NCBI GenBank assembly: GCA_951804985.1
Contig: OX638130.1
Location: 5,938,791 to 6,002,790, forward strand
Direction of reading: 5' to 3'
Length of the DNA stretch: 64,000 nt
DNA from: Dryomyza anilis
Lineage: Eukaryota; Arthropoda; Insecta; Diptera; Dryomyzidae
Each line of letters opens with the position of its first letter. Positions within the stretch are counted from its first letter, which is position 1. The position numbers and the translations under genes are program-made. The notes under the pieces were generated by a model. The model was not told the origin of the DNA. It saw only the letters and a list, made by a program, of their open reading frames with translations, and did not search any database. Of the stretch, positions 33,190 through 46,165 are shown piece after piece.

Positions 33190-33990
33190 AGTAAAGTTCA
33201 AAACATGCTCGATAATTTAGTTTTTATTTAAATAATATTAATAAAATTAAACAATTCATAAAATAGAAAAAAATGCGGTGTCGGAATTATGTGCATGATG
33301 TGACGGAATTAGGTTCAATGCATTTTTTGCGCTTTAAAAAAAAAACAAAATTTTAAATTTCATTAGTCTTATTTTATGCAAAATAAAATTTATTTTAGAG
33401 TGTCATCGGAATTCGTTGCATTTACTTTATAAATATATGACACATGTGCCATTTTCCGTTGGCCTTTTAATGTAAAAATTTCGCTTTATTCTACAACATG
33501 AAATGACGTGTTTAACGTCGAAATAAAATGCATTTGGCATCTGATTTGATTTGAAACCCTTGCACACTCCCTGCAGTTGTTTTGCCAAATGCATATAATG
33601 CACGTTTTTGCATTTTTATTATCGTTTTTTTTTTTCAATTTCAATTATAATTTTTGGGCAGCATGAAATTAAATGGTTGCCAAAACAATTCTGTTGCCTT
33701 AAATGTATTTTTCGGAAATATTTGGTGATTTAATGAAATATTTCATGATTTTAGTAAATATTTCGTGACTTTAAGAAATATTTCGCTATTTAAAGAAATA
33801 TTCAAAGACTTAAAAGGTAAACGGAGAAAAATGTGTTTAGAAGTGAGTCTCCATATGGCTTATTTATGCACAATGTAAGTTTTTGTAATTTACTTTAATA
33901 AAATTAAACAATTCAAACATATTAAAGAAAAAATAGGTGTCGGTATTATGTACATAGGGTGACGGAATTACGTTCAAAACAGTTTATGTG
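33190..33990. repeat. Duplicated segment about 680 bp apart
   Basis: AATAAAATTAAACAATTCA followed by GTGTCGGAATTATGTGCAT-GTGACGGAATTA at 33239-33312 recurs at 33898-33976. An inverted relative of GTCGGMATTATGT lies at 31305-31320. Purpose unknown. Confidence 0.5.
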
Positions 33991-34343
33991 TTGGAATCGT
34001 ACATTTGTTGATTTTGTGGAGTTGTTGATATTTTTTTGGACTATTAATATTTTTTGTGGATGTTCTTAAAAATTATTTTAAACTTTGGTTTGGACTTTAT
34101 TAAAAAAAAACATAGTTTAAACCTGTTAATGTTTTTATTATTCAATTGTTTTATTTTTTGAAGACCTCTGTTGATAATATTAAGATATTGTGTTAACGTT
34201 GTCCTTATTATTTTTAAAAACTTAGTTTAAAATCTGTTGAAAACCTGCGAAAAACTTAAAACTTAAAAAATAAAATATAAAAAAAACTTAGTTTAGTTTG
34301 TCAATTTTAGTTCGTAGACAGTGTTGAAAAAGTTAGTTTAAAC

Positions 34344-34571
34344 TAGAGATGGACGTGTGCCGTGCTTTTTTCGTGTCACGCCCGAAAATCTGAGTTCGTG
34401 CGTGCAAATCTCCGTGCGTGATAGTTGCTGTCGTGCTCGTGCGTGTGTGTTTCCGTGCCTCAAAAATCAGGCACGCGCCCATTAAAATTTTTTTTGTAGT
34501 TTCTACCCCAATTTAAAAAAGCCCTTCCGTGCGTGTTCGTTCCATCAAAAACAGACACGCGCCCATCTCTA
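34344..34571. mobile_element. hAT-like non-autonomous element, 228 bp
   Basis: Ends TAGAGATGGACGTGTG and its near-inverse (reverse complement TAGAGATGGGCGCGTGTCTG). An 8-base direct duplication GTTTAAAC lies on both sides (34336-34343 and 34572-34579). Eight-base targets and T/CAGRG-type ends are typical of hAT transposons. Interior rich in CGTGCGTG words. Too short for a transposase. Note that GTTTAAAC is itself palindromic. Confidence 0.8.
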
Positions 34572-34573
34572 GT

Positions 34574-34720
34574 TTAAACTAAGGATTGAAAACCTAAACG
34601 AATAACAATTTCGATTTCGGTTCGGATTTTTTCCTCGATTCGGTTTATAGTTTTTAAATGAAACGGTATACATGTTTCAAATTACGGTTTCGATTTCGGT
34701 TTTTATACTATTGTTATTTT
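34574..34720. mobile_element. Fragment related to the element at 55528-56661
   Basis: AAGGATTGAAAACCTAAACG and CGATTTCGGTTCGGATTTT match the right end of that element in inverse (CGTTTAGGTTTCAATCCTTG, CGAGGAAG). The hAT-like element is adjacent. Confidence 0.5.
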
Positions 34721-34969
34721 TTCCATATATTTTAATGTCTTCAATAAAAAAAGTTAATATTTTACTAACAGAAAAACTAAAAACGATTACCATAAAAATT
34801 TGAATTATATTTTAACAAAATAAAGTTTAAATATAGCTATGCGGACGAGAAAATTTAAAACCCCACTTTAAAATCGAAAAAGAAATAACCTCTAAAAGTT
34901 AAGACGAAATTCTGACAACGAGATTGAATTAATTAATTTTAGTTCTGAAACTCATAAAAACTACTGTAA

Positions 34970-35300
34970 ATGTTTCTTATAAAATGTACAGATATTATAT
35001 AAACAAAGGCATATTTTTTATATGTTTGTCTTTGTTTTTGTTGCTACCTTGTATAAATCGCATGACAACAGACAGACGGCCTGACACAAACATTGCATAT
35101 GTGTGTATTTTAGTACAACCATCCAGTTGGCAACACAAACTTCTTGTACAACAACACCCACGAGTTGTGTTCGTTGTACAAAACAATTTCCCGCAAAAAA
35201 TCGATCACTTGATGCGATTCGCATATTTTTGTTGTTGCGCTTTCAGAAGAAGGAGATGATGTATGAAACTAAAAAAGCGAAAACACACAAAAAGCAATAG
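34970..35300. other. GC-richer island, no gene recognised
   Basis: Frames on both strands stay open for 60-90 codons but none shows a recognisable protein. TTGTACAAC at 35146 and its inverse GTTGTACAA at 35172 form an imperfect hairpin. Confidence 0.3.
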
Positions 35301-35330
35301 CACTCAAATGTATGTACACTGTTAAAACGT

Positions 35331-35465
35331 TTATATCGTCGTTGTAGAACTAAAAGTCACCAAATATATTTTTATGAAAATCTTAAATTTCAACTTTGTT
35401 AGAAATTATTACAAAAAGTAATTGATACATTTTTAAAGTTGAAATACCAATTGATAAACTAAATC
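35331..35465 (+). mobile_element. Left end of the TATATCGTCGTTGTA element
   Basis: TATATCGTCGTTGTAGAAC, then AAAAGTCACCAAATATATTT and ACAAAAAGTAATTGATACAT, as at 16669-16800. No right end found nearby, so it is truncated. Confidence 0.7.
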
Positions 35466-36169
35466 AAAATTCAGAGTTATGCTAAACCCGGTTGAAATCC
35501 TGGTTTTTATTTGCTTTATAACTGAACTAAATTTAAATTCCGAGTAAGTAACTATTTGAAATATATTTTAAACATGTGTGCAACTTCATTTAAATATTAG
35601 TTTAAAAAAGGTAGTTTAAACTCGGTTTAAATTTCGCATAATATATGCTTTAAACTTGATTCAAATTTCATACAAATCGTGTTTAACCTTCGTTAAAAAT
35701 GTACTTTAAACACTAAAGGGTTAAAAGTTCAGTCGTAGTTTAAATTATTTAAATCCCATTAAAACTTAGGTTAAGACATACATTTAACACTTTCGAAAAT
35801 TTAAGTCTCTTGTTCAAACTCAGTACAAAACATAGTTCAGATTTTCTATAAATTATATCAAAAAATTAATAAAACCTACGATAAATCTGTAAACAAAGTT
35901 TAAAACTTTAAAAACTTCATCAAGATTTACTTAGTATAAATTGCATTTTGTTTTTAAATGTTTTTGAATCTAAGTAATACTCAAGATAAAATTTAAAACA
36001 TGGTTTAAATTTCTATAATTTTTTTTTGTTTAAAGTTCCAATAATTTCTTTTTGGTTAAAGCACGGTTCAAATGCATTTCAAATAAATGAAAATGTAATC
36101 AGTACACTTGAAACAATGAAAATTAATTTTAAAATAATAACAATTTTTATTTAATTAAATAAAACTCAG

Positions 36170-37615
36170 GTTCAAACCAGGTTTAGTTGAAACTAAGGAC
36201 AAATTTTGTTTAAATCTTAGTAAAATTTTGTCAATATAAAGTATTAGCTGTAGTTGAAACTTTTTCCAATGTTAGTTAAAACTTTGTTAAATTTCAGTTA
36301 AAACTTTGTTAAATTTCAGTTAAAACATTGTCAAAACTTTGTCAAAATTAAGTAAAATCTTTGTCAAAATTTAGTTAAATCTTTATCAACTTTAAAGTAA
36401 TATTTTGTTTAAATCTTACTAAATTTTTAGTAAAACTTTGTCAAATTTGAGTTAATATTAGCTGCGTTTTTTTCATAATTTAAATTTGAGCCGGAACAAA
36501 ATTTATACGCAAAACAAAAACAAATTTGAGCTAGATAGATTTATCGAGCTCAAATTTTTGTTTTGCGTACATAATTTGTTCCGGCTCAAATTTAAATTAT
36601 GAAAAAAACACAGCTATTTATAGAATTTTAGTTAAAACTTGGTCAAAATTTATCAAATTTTAGTTAAAACTTTGTCAAATTTGAGTAAAATGTTTGTTAA
36701 ACTTTATCAAAATTTAGTTAAAACAATGTCAAATTTTAGTTAAAACTTTTTTGTATTTAACCAAAACTTTTCAAAATTAGTTTAAAACTTTGTCAAATTT
36801 GAGTTAATATTTCGTCGAATTTTTTATTACAACTTAGTAAAAATTTAGTTAAAACTTTGTCAAATTTTGGTTAAAACTTTGTCAAATTTCACTTCAAAAA
36901 TTGTCAAAATTCCGTTAAACTTTGTCAAACTTTAGTCAAAACTTTCTCCAATTTTAGTTATATCTTTGTCCAATTTTAGTTAAAACTTTGTAAAATTTTA
37001 GCGAAAACTTTGTCAAATTTTACATTAAATCTTTTCAAAATTAACTTAAAACTTTGTCAAATTTTAGTAAAAACTTTGACAAGATGTAGTTACGACTTAG
37101 TCAAAATTTAGTTAAAACATTGTCAAATTTTGGTTAAAACTTTGTCAAATTTCACTTAAAACTTTGTCCAAATTCCGTTAAACTTTGTCAAAGTTTTTAG
37201 TCAAAACTATATCCAATTTTAGTTAATTCTTTGTCAAAATTTAGTTAAAACTTTGTCAAAATTTAGTTAAAACTTTGTCAAATTTTAGTGGAAACTTTGT
37301 CGAATTTTAAATCAAATCTAAATTAAAACTTTGTCTAAATTCCGTTAACACTTTGTTCAATTTTAGTTAAAAATTTGTTAAATTTAAGTAAAATCTTTGT
37401 CAAAATTAAGTTAAACCTTTTTTAAAATTTAGTTGAAACTATATCAAATTTAAGGTAAAACCTTGTCGTATTTAACCAAACTGTGGTAAAGTTTAGGTAA
37501 GAATATGTCAGAGTTTAGTCAAAACTTAATTATAATTTAGTTAAAACTTTGTTAAATTTTAATTAAAACTTGTTAAATTTTGGCAAACACTTTTGTGATT
37601 TTTTTGTTAAAATTT
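36170..37615. repeat. 22-bp satellite
   Basis: Unit close to ACTTTGTCAAATTTTAGTTAAA, repeated with moderate divergence for about 1.4 kb. The array fades at both sides (GTTTAAA words continue back to about 35480). A hairpin element is inserted at 36461. Confidence 0.85.
36461..36614. mobile_element. 154-bp hairpin MITE with TA target
   Basis: GCTGCGTTTTTTTCATAATT at the left and the inverse AATTATGAAAAAAACACAGC at the right, flanked by TA on both sides. The arms (GAGCCGGAACAAA, ACGCAAAACAAAAA, TTTGAGCT) pair over almost the whole length. A TA duplication fits the Tc1/mariner superfamily. Inserted in the 22-bp satellite. Confidence 0.85.
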
Positions 37616-38830
37616 TATCAAATTTAAATATTTCAAGAATTTCAAATTTTAAAATATTAAATGAAGTGTAATAATTTTGCTAAATTTGTATTTAACAGAA
37701 TTAGTTAAAGTTGAAGTCAAACAAATATTAAATATTTTAAAATAACGACAAACTTTGGAAACAAAAAAAGATGAATGAACATTTTTACAAAAATATACAA
37801 CAAATTAAGAAATTCAAATAATACAAAATAGAATAATTTGACAAATTATGAGAATTAGACATATATATGACTCAAACAAAATATTTTCAAACACAAAATT
37901 TTAGTCAATGTGCCAACGAATTTTATTTTCACAAGCGCACCTGTAGATATTGCATAGTGTTGTATCTATCAGATATGATGTATCTATCATTGAGGTGCTA
38001 AAAAGAAATTTTATAGGTTTTAATATAGAGCGCAGAAAACAAGAGATACCAGAACAGAAAACAAAAGTATTTTAAAAACAGCATAAATTACAGAAAAATA
38101 TACAAACATCAACAAATGACCTTGTAGAAGTTTTGATTTATAGTTGTATGTTACATATAACTTTTAAGACAAATTTAGTTTGTTTATTGTTTGTAAATGT
38201 CAGATATTTAATAATAAAATAAAAATTATAAAAAAAAAAACTGTAGCATATTCAATCGATTAATCAGACCGTCAAGTGTCTGTCTCGCATGCATTACGCT
38301 TGCCTATTACTGTAGCCTGCTTTTAGGCATGCAAGGCTGATATTTTTCATTTTATTGTTTTTCTTGGAATTTGGCGCCAATTATGTGCCAACTGCAGGCA
38401 GCCAATAATTCTGCAAACATTTCAATTTCATTTCACATGAGCGCAAAATTATAATAAAAATAAAAAATAATAATAAAAAATTAAAAAAAAAAAAAATCAT
38501 TAAATTGAACTGTCCTTGAAGTATAGCTATATTTTTGGCATTGAGAATAATTTCTACTGCTACTGATGACAATTTTTTGTAGCAGCAAGAAAGTTTTTTC
38601 TTTTTTTTCTGCTTTGAAATTTTTATACCAAAGCAAATTTGCAAATGCGTCATGCTTTAAATTGAGTAATTGCAAGAAATTCATTTTTCTATTTAAATAT
38701 TTTAAATTTTGTATTTGTTGAATTTTGTTGTTTGTTTAAAATATGCTGCATAATTTTATGGAATAATAATTTTACACACAAATTAATTTGGAATTTATTG
38801 CTTTTGACATTAACATTGACCTGGTTTTCT
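37616..38830. other. AT-rich stretch, nothing recognised
   Basis: No gene supported. A GC-richer patch at 38270-38400 (GTCTCGCATGCATTACGC) has no readable frame. The minus-strand frames of 67-90 codons near 38400-38680 are composition-driven. Confidence 0.35.
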
Positions 38831-41800
38831 AATAATATGCAGTATATATCACTGAGACGTAGTGCTGAAAACGTTTGGAATTTTTCAAATGAAAATTTTT
38901 AATTAATGCTTTAATTCATTGCGTTGTAAATTTTGTATAAATATATAAAATTAATTGGAAAATGTGTTTAGCAAAATATTTTCAATAATATGTGATTAAT
39001 TTTGTTGTTTTAAAATGTTGCGCATACGCAGCGTAGTACCGAATAAAAAAATTGCTATAATGTAGTGTAAAAAAAATCGGTATAAAATATTTTTGTTATT
39101 GTGTGTGAAAGCACATTTTATATAGTTTAATATAAAATGTTGTTTATCACATTAGATTTTATTTTTCGTAGAGAAAAAAATTAGTTAAATAAAAATAGTT
39201 ATAAAATATTTCACTGAGTTTTTAATTGCACAAAAAAAATTATATTTTATAAAAATTAAATATTTTCAAATAGCTTAAAGTTTGCAATTTAATAAATGAC
39301 TAAACAAAAAAAATAAATTCGTTTACACAGCAAAGTTATGAGCTCTTTTATGAGGCATGTATAAATGTTGCGCATACGCAATGTTGAACCAAATATAACA
39401 ATTGATAAATAAATAATAGAAATGATATCTAAATATTTTTAATATTTTCTGTTTAAGCACATTTAATGTAGTTTATTTTAAAATATTATTTATAATTTTA
39501 GAAATGCTTTTGGAAGAGTAAACATTAAATTTATAAAAATAGATATAAAAATACTTCACTGATTTTTTAAGTATACAAAGAAAATTATATTTTCGAAAAA
39601 TTAAATATTTTTAAATAGCTTAATATATGCTATTTAATAAATGACTAAACAAAAAAATAAATTTGTTTGCACAGCAAAGTTATGCGCTCTTTTATGAGGC
39701 ATGTATAAATGTTGCGCATACGCAATGTTGGACCAAATATAACAATTGATAAATAAACAATAGAAATGATATCTAAATATTTTTAATATTTTCTGTTTAA
39801 GCACATTTTATGCAGTTTATTATAAAATATTATTTATAATTTTAGAAATGATTTTGAAAGAGTAAAAATTAAATTTATAAAAATAGATATAAAAATATTT
39901 CACTGATTTTTTATGTATACAAAGAAAATTATATTTTATAAAAATTAATTACATTCAAATAACTTAAAATGTGCAATTTCATAAATGACAAAAGGTAAAA
40001 ATAAATTCTTTTACACAGACAAATCGTGTCCTCTTATATGAGACAATGTATAAATATTGCGCGTACGTAACGTAGTACCGCATATAACCAATGACAACTA
40101 ATGTAGTACTCAAAATTTTTTAAAAATATTTTTTTTATTTTGTGTTTAAGCACACTTTATATAGTTTAATACGAAATATAGTTTACATATTTTCCATTTT
40201 TATTTTACGTGATAAAATTCGTTGAATTTAAAAATGTATTAAAATATTTCATTGATTTTTTATTTGTACAAAGAAATTTATATTTTATAACATTTATATA
40301 TTTTCCAATAGCTTAAAATGTGCCATTTAATAAATGACCAAACAAAAAAAAAATTCATTTATATAAAATAATTATGCGCTCTAATAAGAGACGCACTAAA
40401 AATGTTGCGCATACGCAACGTAGCACCAAATACTATGTTTTGCTATAATTTTAAAAATTACACAAATAAAATTAGAAATATTTTTAAACTATATTTTAGC
40501 TAAGTTTTTAAAGTTTTATACAAAATATTTCAGCAACTTCTAAAACCAAAACTTTCAGTTGCAAAAATCGTTAAAATATTAATTTGGTGTATTATACAAA
40601 TATATATTTCAGTGATTTTTATTGCCTCTAATTAAAGTGGTACCTGTAATGTTTTTAGAATTTTAAAATAACAAATTCAGTGCAATTAATACAAAATATT
40701 AACCAAAAATATCAACAATTAATACTAAAAGTTATGTGCTGTTAAATGTAGGCAATATTTAAAAATTGCGCATACACCACAAATCAGCAACTTCTATGAA
40801 TTGTTCGTAACACAAAATTATATAAGTGATTTAAAATTTGAATAAACTGCATTTCAACTTGATTATTGTAGTTAATAAAAATATATTTTAAACCATGTTA
40901 TTTAAAAAAATGTACGCATAAAAAGTTGGTTTATAAAATTAAATTTTTGTTTACTTTTTTCAAATATAATAAAAATTATATCTTCTACTTTTTATGCATT
41001 TTCGATTAGTGCATTCAATTCACTTTAAAAACTAACTATGCAATAAAATAAAGTAACTGACAGCAAAATGTGATGCCCATTTATATGTAGTCATTTTTTA
41101 AAAGTTACGCATACGCAGCGTAGCATCAAATATGAAAATTAACTATTTTTGTAGAATATTTGATATAATTTAATCTATTTCAAAAGTAGAAATTAAGCAC
41201 AATTTATGTAGTATTATTTAAAAATACCTTAAAGGAATTTCAAACAATAACTTTGTGTAATAAATGCTTTATGATTTTTGAAAAATAAAAAAATATTTAA
41301 AGTGGATAAGATTTTTCTACACTTTGTAGATTTTTCTTGTAAACGATTTATACTCTAACTTTAAAGTTGCTTGCATTTTAAGAAAGTGTATTCTATTCTT
41401 TTTAATAAATAACTAGTACAAAAATTATAGGCACTTGCAAGAACAAGGTATGCGTCTTATTTTAGTGAAATCATTATAAAAAAGTTGCGCATACGTACTG
41501 TAGCGCTTAATATTAAAATTAACAATTTTTGTTAAATAGATTTAACAATTTTTAATTACTTTAAAATACCAATTTAGCTTGATTTCTGTAGTTTCATACA
41601 AATATATTTTGTATAGTATTTTATTAATATTTTAGTCAACAAAATATTTTAAAATATTTTACAACAGTAAGATAAAAATAATTATAAATGCTGTCAATTT
41701 GCTGATTTTTCATTTATACAATTTCAAATATACTTTAATGTTTTTTATTATATTTAAAAAGCGCATTCAATTTACTTTAAAATATAACTATAGAAAAAAT

Positions 41801-42300
41801 ATAGTCGTTTGTAGCAAAAAGATATGCATAGTTCTGTGAAGTCATATTACAAATGTTATTTGTATGTTATCCAGCACTAAATATTAATATCAACAATTAT
41901 TGAGGAATATTTCTGATATTTTTAACTATTTTAAAATATAATTTTGGATAATCTTTTGAAGTTTAATATAAATATAATTTCTATATTATTTAATCAATAA
42001 TTTAAACGAAAAAATATTTTAAAATAATTATAAAATTCAGTTGTATAAAAATAATTTAAAATTCACTTTACAGATTTTTATTGCGTAAACTTTCAAAATT
42101 AGTTTAGTATTTTTATATATTTTTAAATAGCGCATTCAATTGGCTTTAAAAAATAATTACACCAAAAAATAAAGTAAATTATTACACAAAGTTATGCGTA
42201 GTTTTATAAAGTCATTATTCAACAGTAACGCATATGCCACGAGTTACTAAAAAGAGTCCTTTCGTCTTTAAACATTTTTAACTTTTGTAATTTTTAATAA
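38830..42300. repeat. 345-380-bp satellite with a conserved GC-rich dyad
   Basis: The marker TTGCGCATACGCAACGTAGYACC recurs near 39018, 39368, 39712, 40056, 40405, 40765, 41105, 41485, then only as remnants near 41855 and 42236. Spacing grows from about 345 to about 380. Between markers the unit is AT-rich, with recurring TTTAAGCACATTTTATGTAG and TATGCGCTCTTTTATGAG. Units 2 and 3 are almost identical and those on the right are eroded. The marker contains an inverted repeat, TTGCG-CATA-CGCAA. Confidence 0.85.
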
Positions 42301-42724
42301 TTTCTGTTAAATTTGCTTTTATTATAGATATTATTTGTGCTTTTAATGAATAAACAAAGCAAACATTATTTTAAAAACTTAAAAGAGTTCTTTAAAGTAC
42401 GAACAAAGTAAATAATGACTTTGCAATTTTTAAAAAGTTTACTTTATAATATTTGAGAAATATTTTAAATATGATAAATATTACAAAAGAATTATTTACT
42501 TACTTAGTTCATTCTTTAAAAGCATAAATCAGATCTCTAAATAACTGTTTAAACTCTTTCGCGTGGCAACTAAATCTAGAAATTAAACCGTTTAACAACA
42601 CTGTGGAAGCCTGAATAATGCAACCTTTACCATTAACAAACTAATTGCAAAAACATTGAAACATTCTGAGTAATATTTGTGGTTTGCAATGCGCTGTAAT
42701 AACATAGCCGTGATATTTCAAGAA

Positions 42725-44030
42725 AAAAAAATGTTTTCTAAAAATTCATATTCATATTTTCAATTTTTCACTAAAAATTAAATTTTTCACTAAAAATTCA
42801 ATTTTTTAATAAAAATTAAATTTTTCACTATAAATTAAATTTTTCAAATTCATTATTTCATTAAAATTCAACTTTTCGCTAAAAATTTAACTTTTCACTA
42901 AAAATTCAATTTTTCACTAAAAATTCAATTTTTCACTAAAAATTCAATTTTTCACTAAAAATTCAATTTTTCACTAAAAATTCAATTTTTCACTAAAAAT
43001 CAATTTTTCACTAAAAATTCAATTTTTCACTAAAAATTCAATTTTTCACTAAAAATTCAATTTTTCACTAAAAATTCAATTTTTCACTAAAAATTCAATT
43101 TTTCACTAAAAATTCAATTTTTCACTAAAAATTCAATTTTTCACTAAAAATTCAATTTTTCACTAAAAATTCAATTTTTCACTAAAAATTCAATTTTTCA
43201 CTAAAAATTCAATTTTTCACTAAAAATTCAATTTTTCACTAAAAATTCAATTTTTCACTAAAAATTCAATTTTTCACTAAAAATTCAATTTTTCACTAAA
43301 AATTCAATTTTTCACTAAAAATTCAATTTTTCACTAGAAAGTCAATTTTTCACTAAAAATTCAATTTTTCACTAAAAATTCAAATTTTCACTAAAAATTC
43401 AATTTTTCACTAAAAATTCAATTTTTCACTAAAAATTCAATATTTCACTAAAAATTCAATTTTTCACTAAAAATTCAATTTTTCACTAAAAATTCAATTT
43501 TTCACTAAAAATTCAATTTTTCACTAAAAATCCAATTTTTTACTAAAAATTCAATTTTTTACTAAAAATTCAATTTTTCACTAAAAATTCATTTTTTCAC
43601 TAAAAATAAAATTTTTCAGTGGAAATTCCATTTTTCACTCAAAATTCAATTTTTCACTAAAAATTAAAATTTTCACTAAAAATTCAATTTTTTACTAAAC
43701 ATACAATTTTTCACTAAAAATTCAAATTTTCACTAAAAATTCAAATTTTCACTAAAAAATCAATTTTTCACTAAAAATTCAAATTTTCACTAAAAACATA
43801 ATTTTTCACTAAAAATTAAATTTTTCACTAAAAATTCTATTGTTCACTAAAATTCAATTTTTCACTAAAAATAAATTTCTTCACTAAAAATTCCATTTTT
43901 TACTAAAAATTCAATTTTTCACTTTAAATTCAATTTTTCACTAAAAATTCAATTTTTCACTAAAAATTCAATTTTTCACTAAAAATTAAATTTTTCACTT
44001 AAAATTTACTTTTTTATTAATATTTAATTA
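42725..44030 (+). repeat. 19-bp satellite, block 1
   Basis: Unit TTCAATTTTTCACTAAAAA. The centre (about 42880-43540) is almost perfect, while edges are diverged (AAATTAAATTTTTCAC, GAAAGTC, CATACAA variants), the usual result of unequal crossing-over. About 65 units by length. Confidence 0.95.
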
Positions 44031-44388
44031 TTTAATATAAATTAAATTTTTCATTAAAAATTTCCCTATAAATTTAATTTTGTAAATTATTAATCATTAA
44101 TTAAATTTATTAAAAATTATTCTTTAAAAACTCAAAAATGTAAATATTTCTTAAAATTTAATTTGTCTCTAAAAACAAACTTTTACAAAAATTTGAATAT
44201 GTAGCAACATCTCTGTCTGTAGCACAATTTCATGGTAGCATATAAAAGGAACTGTGTAACACAAACTACGACTACTTATCAAATGAACTCAATTGCGCTC
44301 AAATGCACTCGATTAATATATGCAACATCAATAACTTTGTTCGACTAAAATAGCAACAACGAACAAAAAAAAATCACACAAAATGTCC

Positions 44389-44625
44389 TCAAAATGTTGA
44401 CACAAATGGTGGAGAGTGTGAGCGACAAAGAGAGAGGATATTGGTTGGATGGTAGACAAGCGCTGTATGTAGTGCTATCGCTGCTGTAAGTTGCATCGTT
44501 TTTAGGTCAGCAGGACGTTTGTTCAAGGGCGCCAAAACCACACTCACAATGGAGACCTCATAAAACAAAAGCCCTAACGGCAGCAACAAGAATGGCACAA
44601 AAATGCAAAAAGGTATTTGTTGCAT
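44389..44625 (-). CDS. Possible 78-aa open frame, unrecognised
   Basis: Starts at a true ATG (MQQIPFCIFVPFLLLPLGLL), giving a hydrophobic N-terminus of about 33 residues that could be a signal peptide or membrane segment. A Ser/His/Pro-containing tail with SLCRSHSPP follows. It lies in a 500-base island of balanced composition next to the satellite. No family is recognised and the tail looks unstructured. It may be chance, or part of a UTR. Confidence 0.18.
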   Translation of the reverse strand: MQQIPFCIFVPFLLLPLGLLFYEVSIVSVVLAPLNKRPADLKTMQLTAAIALHTALVYHPTNILSLCRSHSPPFVSTF

Positions 44626-44659
44626 CTAAACATATATATATTATAAAATACTTCCGCTG

Positions 44660-45270
44660 AAAGTTGCTATATGCAGCACAGCACAGTACAAACTAAATCT
44701 ATCTATAAAAAATATGCTAAAAATATTAAAGTCGGTTTTGGGCAGGTGTTGCCACCTCGCAATTTGCATAAAAACTTCATTTAACTTTAGGTCAAACATA
44801 TGGTAATTTTGACATGCTTTAGACTGAGGGCAATTTATTTTAAATTGTTTTAAAGTTTTACTATTTTTCGTTTAATAGAAAAATTCAAATGTAATTCTCA
44901 ATGTTATATGTACTGGAATAGATTCTTTGGATATGATATATTCATATTTATAAGGTTCTTGAGATGCAATAAAAGAAGTTAATATTGCGAAACATATTCT
45001 TTAGAAGATTTTGAAGCATTTTAAAACCACGCATTCGAATCTCAATGTGGAATATATATGAATGCTTTAAAAGAAAAATTACCGCATGAAATATAAAAAT
45101 TTGGCACTACCCAACAAATCAGGAAAAATAGTTTTCTTTGAATATCTCATATATTTAAACTGTATAATACGTGGGAGCTGATTTTAAGTGAATATCTGTT
45201 TTTATCTTATTGCATAACGTTTTTAAGAAAATTGCATTTGAAATTTTAGCAAGAGTGCGTATAATATTTC
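44660..45270. other. AT-rich stretch, nothing recognised
   Basis: No gene or repeat unit visible between the 44.4-kb island and the next satellite. Confidence 0.4.
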
Positions 45271-45274
45271 AAAA

Positions 45275-46165
45275 ATCAGTAGTATGAGACGCACATGCTT
45301 CTCAATATAGTCGCACGAGTGCGAGCAAAATGTGTGAGGCGCATATGAGCCTCATATAGCTCGCACGAATGCTAAAAAAAATAGTATGTGCCGAATTTGA
45401 GACTCAATATAGTCGCACGAGTGCGAGAGGCGCATATGAGCCTCATATAGCCCGTACGCATGCTCAACAAATATAGTATGCCGAATTTGTGACAACATAA
45501 AAGGCTCATATAGATCGCACGAGTGCGAGCAAAATGTGTGAGGCGCATATGAGCCTTATATAGCTCGCACGAATGCTAAACAAAATAGTATGTGTCGCAT
45601 TTGAGACTCAATATAGTCGCACGAGTGCGAGCAAAATGTGTGAGGCGCATATGAGTCTCATATAGCTCGCACGCATGCTGAACAAATATAGTATGCCGAA
45701 TTTGCGACAACATAAAAGGCTCATATAGATCGCACGAGTGCGAGCAAAATGTGTGAGGCGCATATGAGCCTCATATAGCTCGCACGAATGCTAAACAAAA
45801 TAGTATGTGTCGCATTTGAGACTCAATATAGTCGCACGAGTGCGAGAGGCGCATATGAGCCTCATATAGCCCGTACGCATGCTCAACAAATATAGTATGC
45901 CGAATTTGTGACAACATAAAAGGCTCATATAGATCGCACGAGTGCGAGCAAAATGTGTGAGGCGCATATGTGCCTCATATAGCTCGCACGAATGCTAAAC
46001 AAAATAGTATGTGCCGCATTTGAGACTCAATATAGTCGCACGAGTGCGAGCAAAATGTGTGAGGCGCATACGAGCCTCATATAGCTCGCACGCATGCTGA
46101 ACAAATATAGTATGCCGAATTTGTGACAACATAAAAGGCTCATATAGATCGCACGAGTGCGATCA
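45275..46165. repeat. 104-bp satellite with AB/AB' higher order
   Basis: Monomers carry GCACGAGTGCGAGCAAAATG, TGTGAGGCGCATATGAGCC and TCATATAGCTCGCACG. Type A continues GAATGCTAAAC and GAGACTCAATATAGTCG. Type B continues CGCATGCTGAAC and GACAACATAAAAGGCTCATA. A and B alternate, and in every second B (45427, 45843) CAAAATGTGTG is deleted, so the true period is about 416 bp (AB'AB). Two short inverted repeats sit in each unit: CGCAC-GA-GTGCG and ATATGAG-C-CTCATAT. Confidence 0.9.

Noticed and set aside
34984..35300. Overlapping frames of 63-91 codons on both strands
   Set aside because: All frames are open at once because of composition, and none reads like a known domain.
42725..44030. CRISPR-like regular array
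   Set aside because: The 19-bp units are contiguous without unique spacers, in a eukaryotic genome: a satellite.
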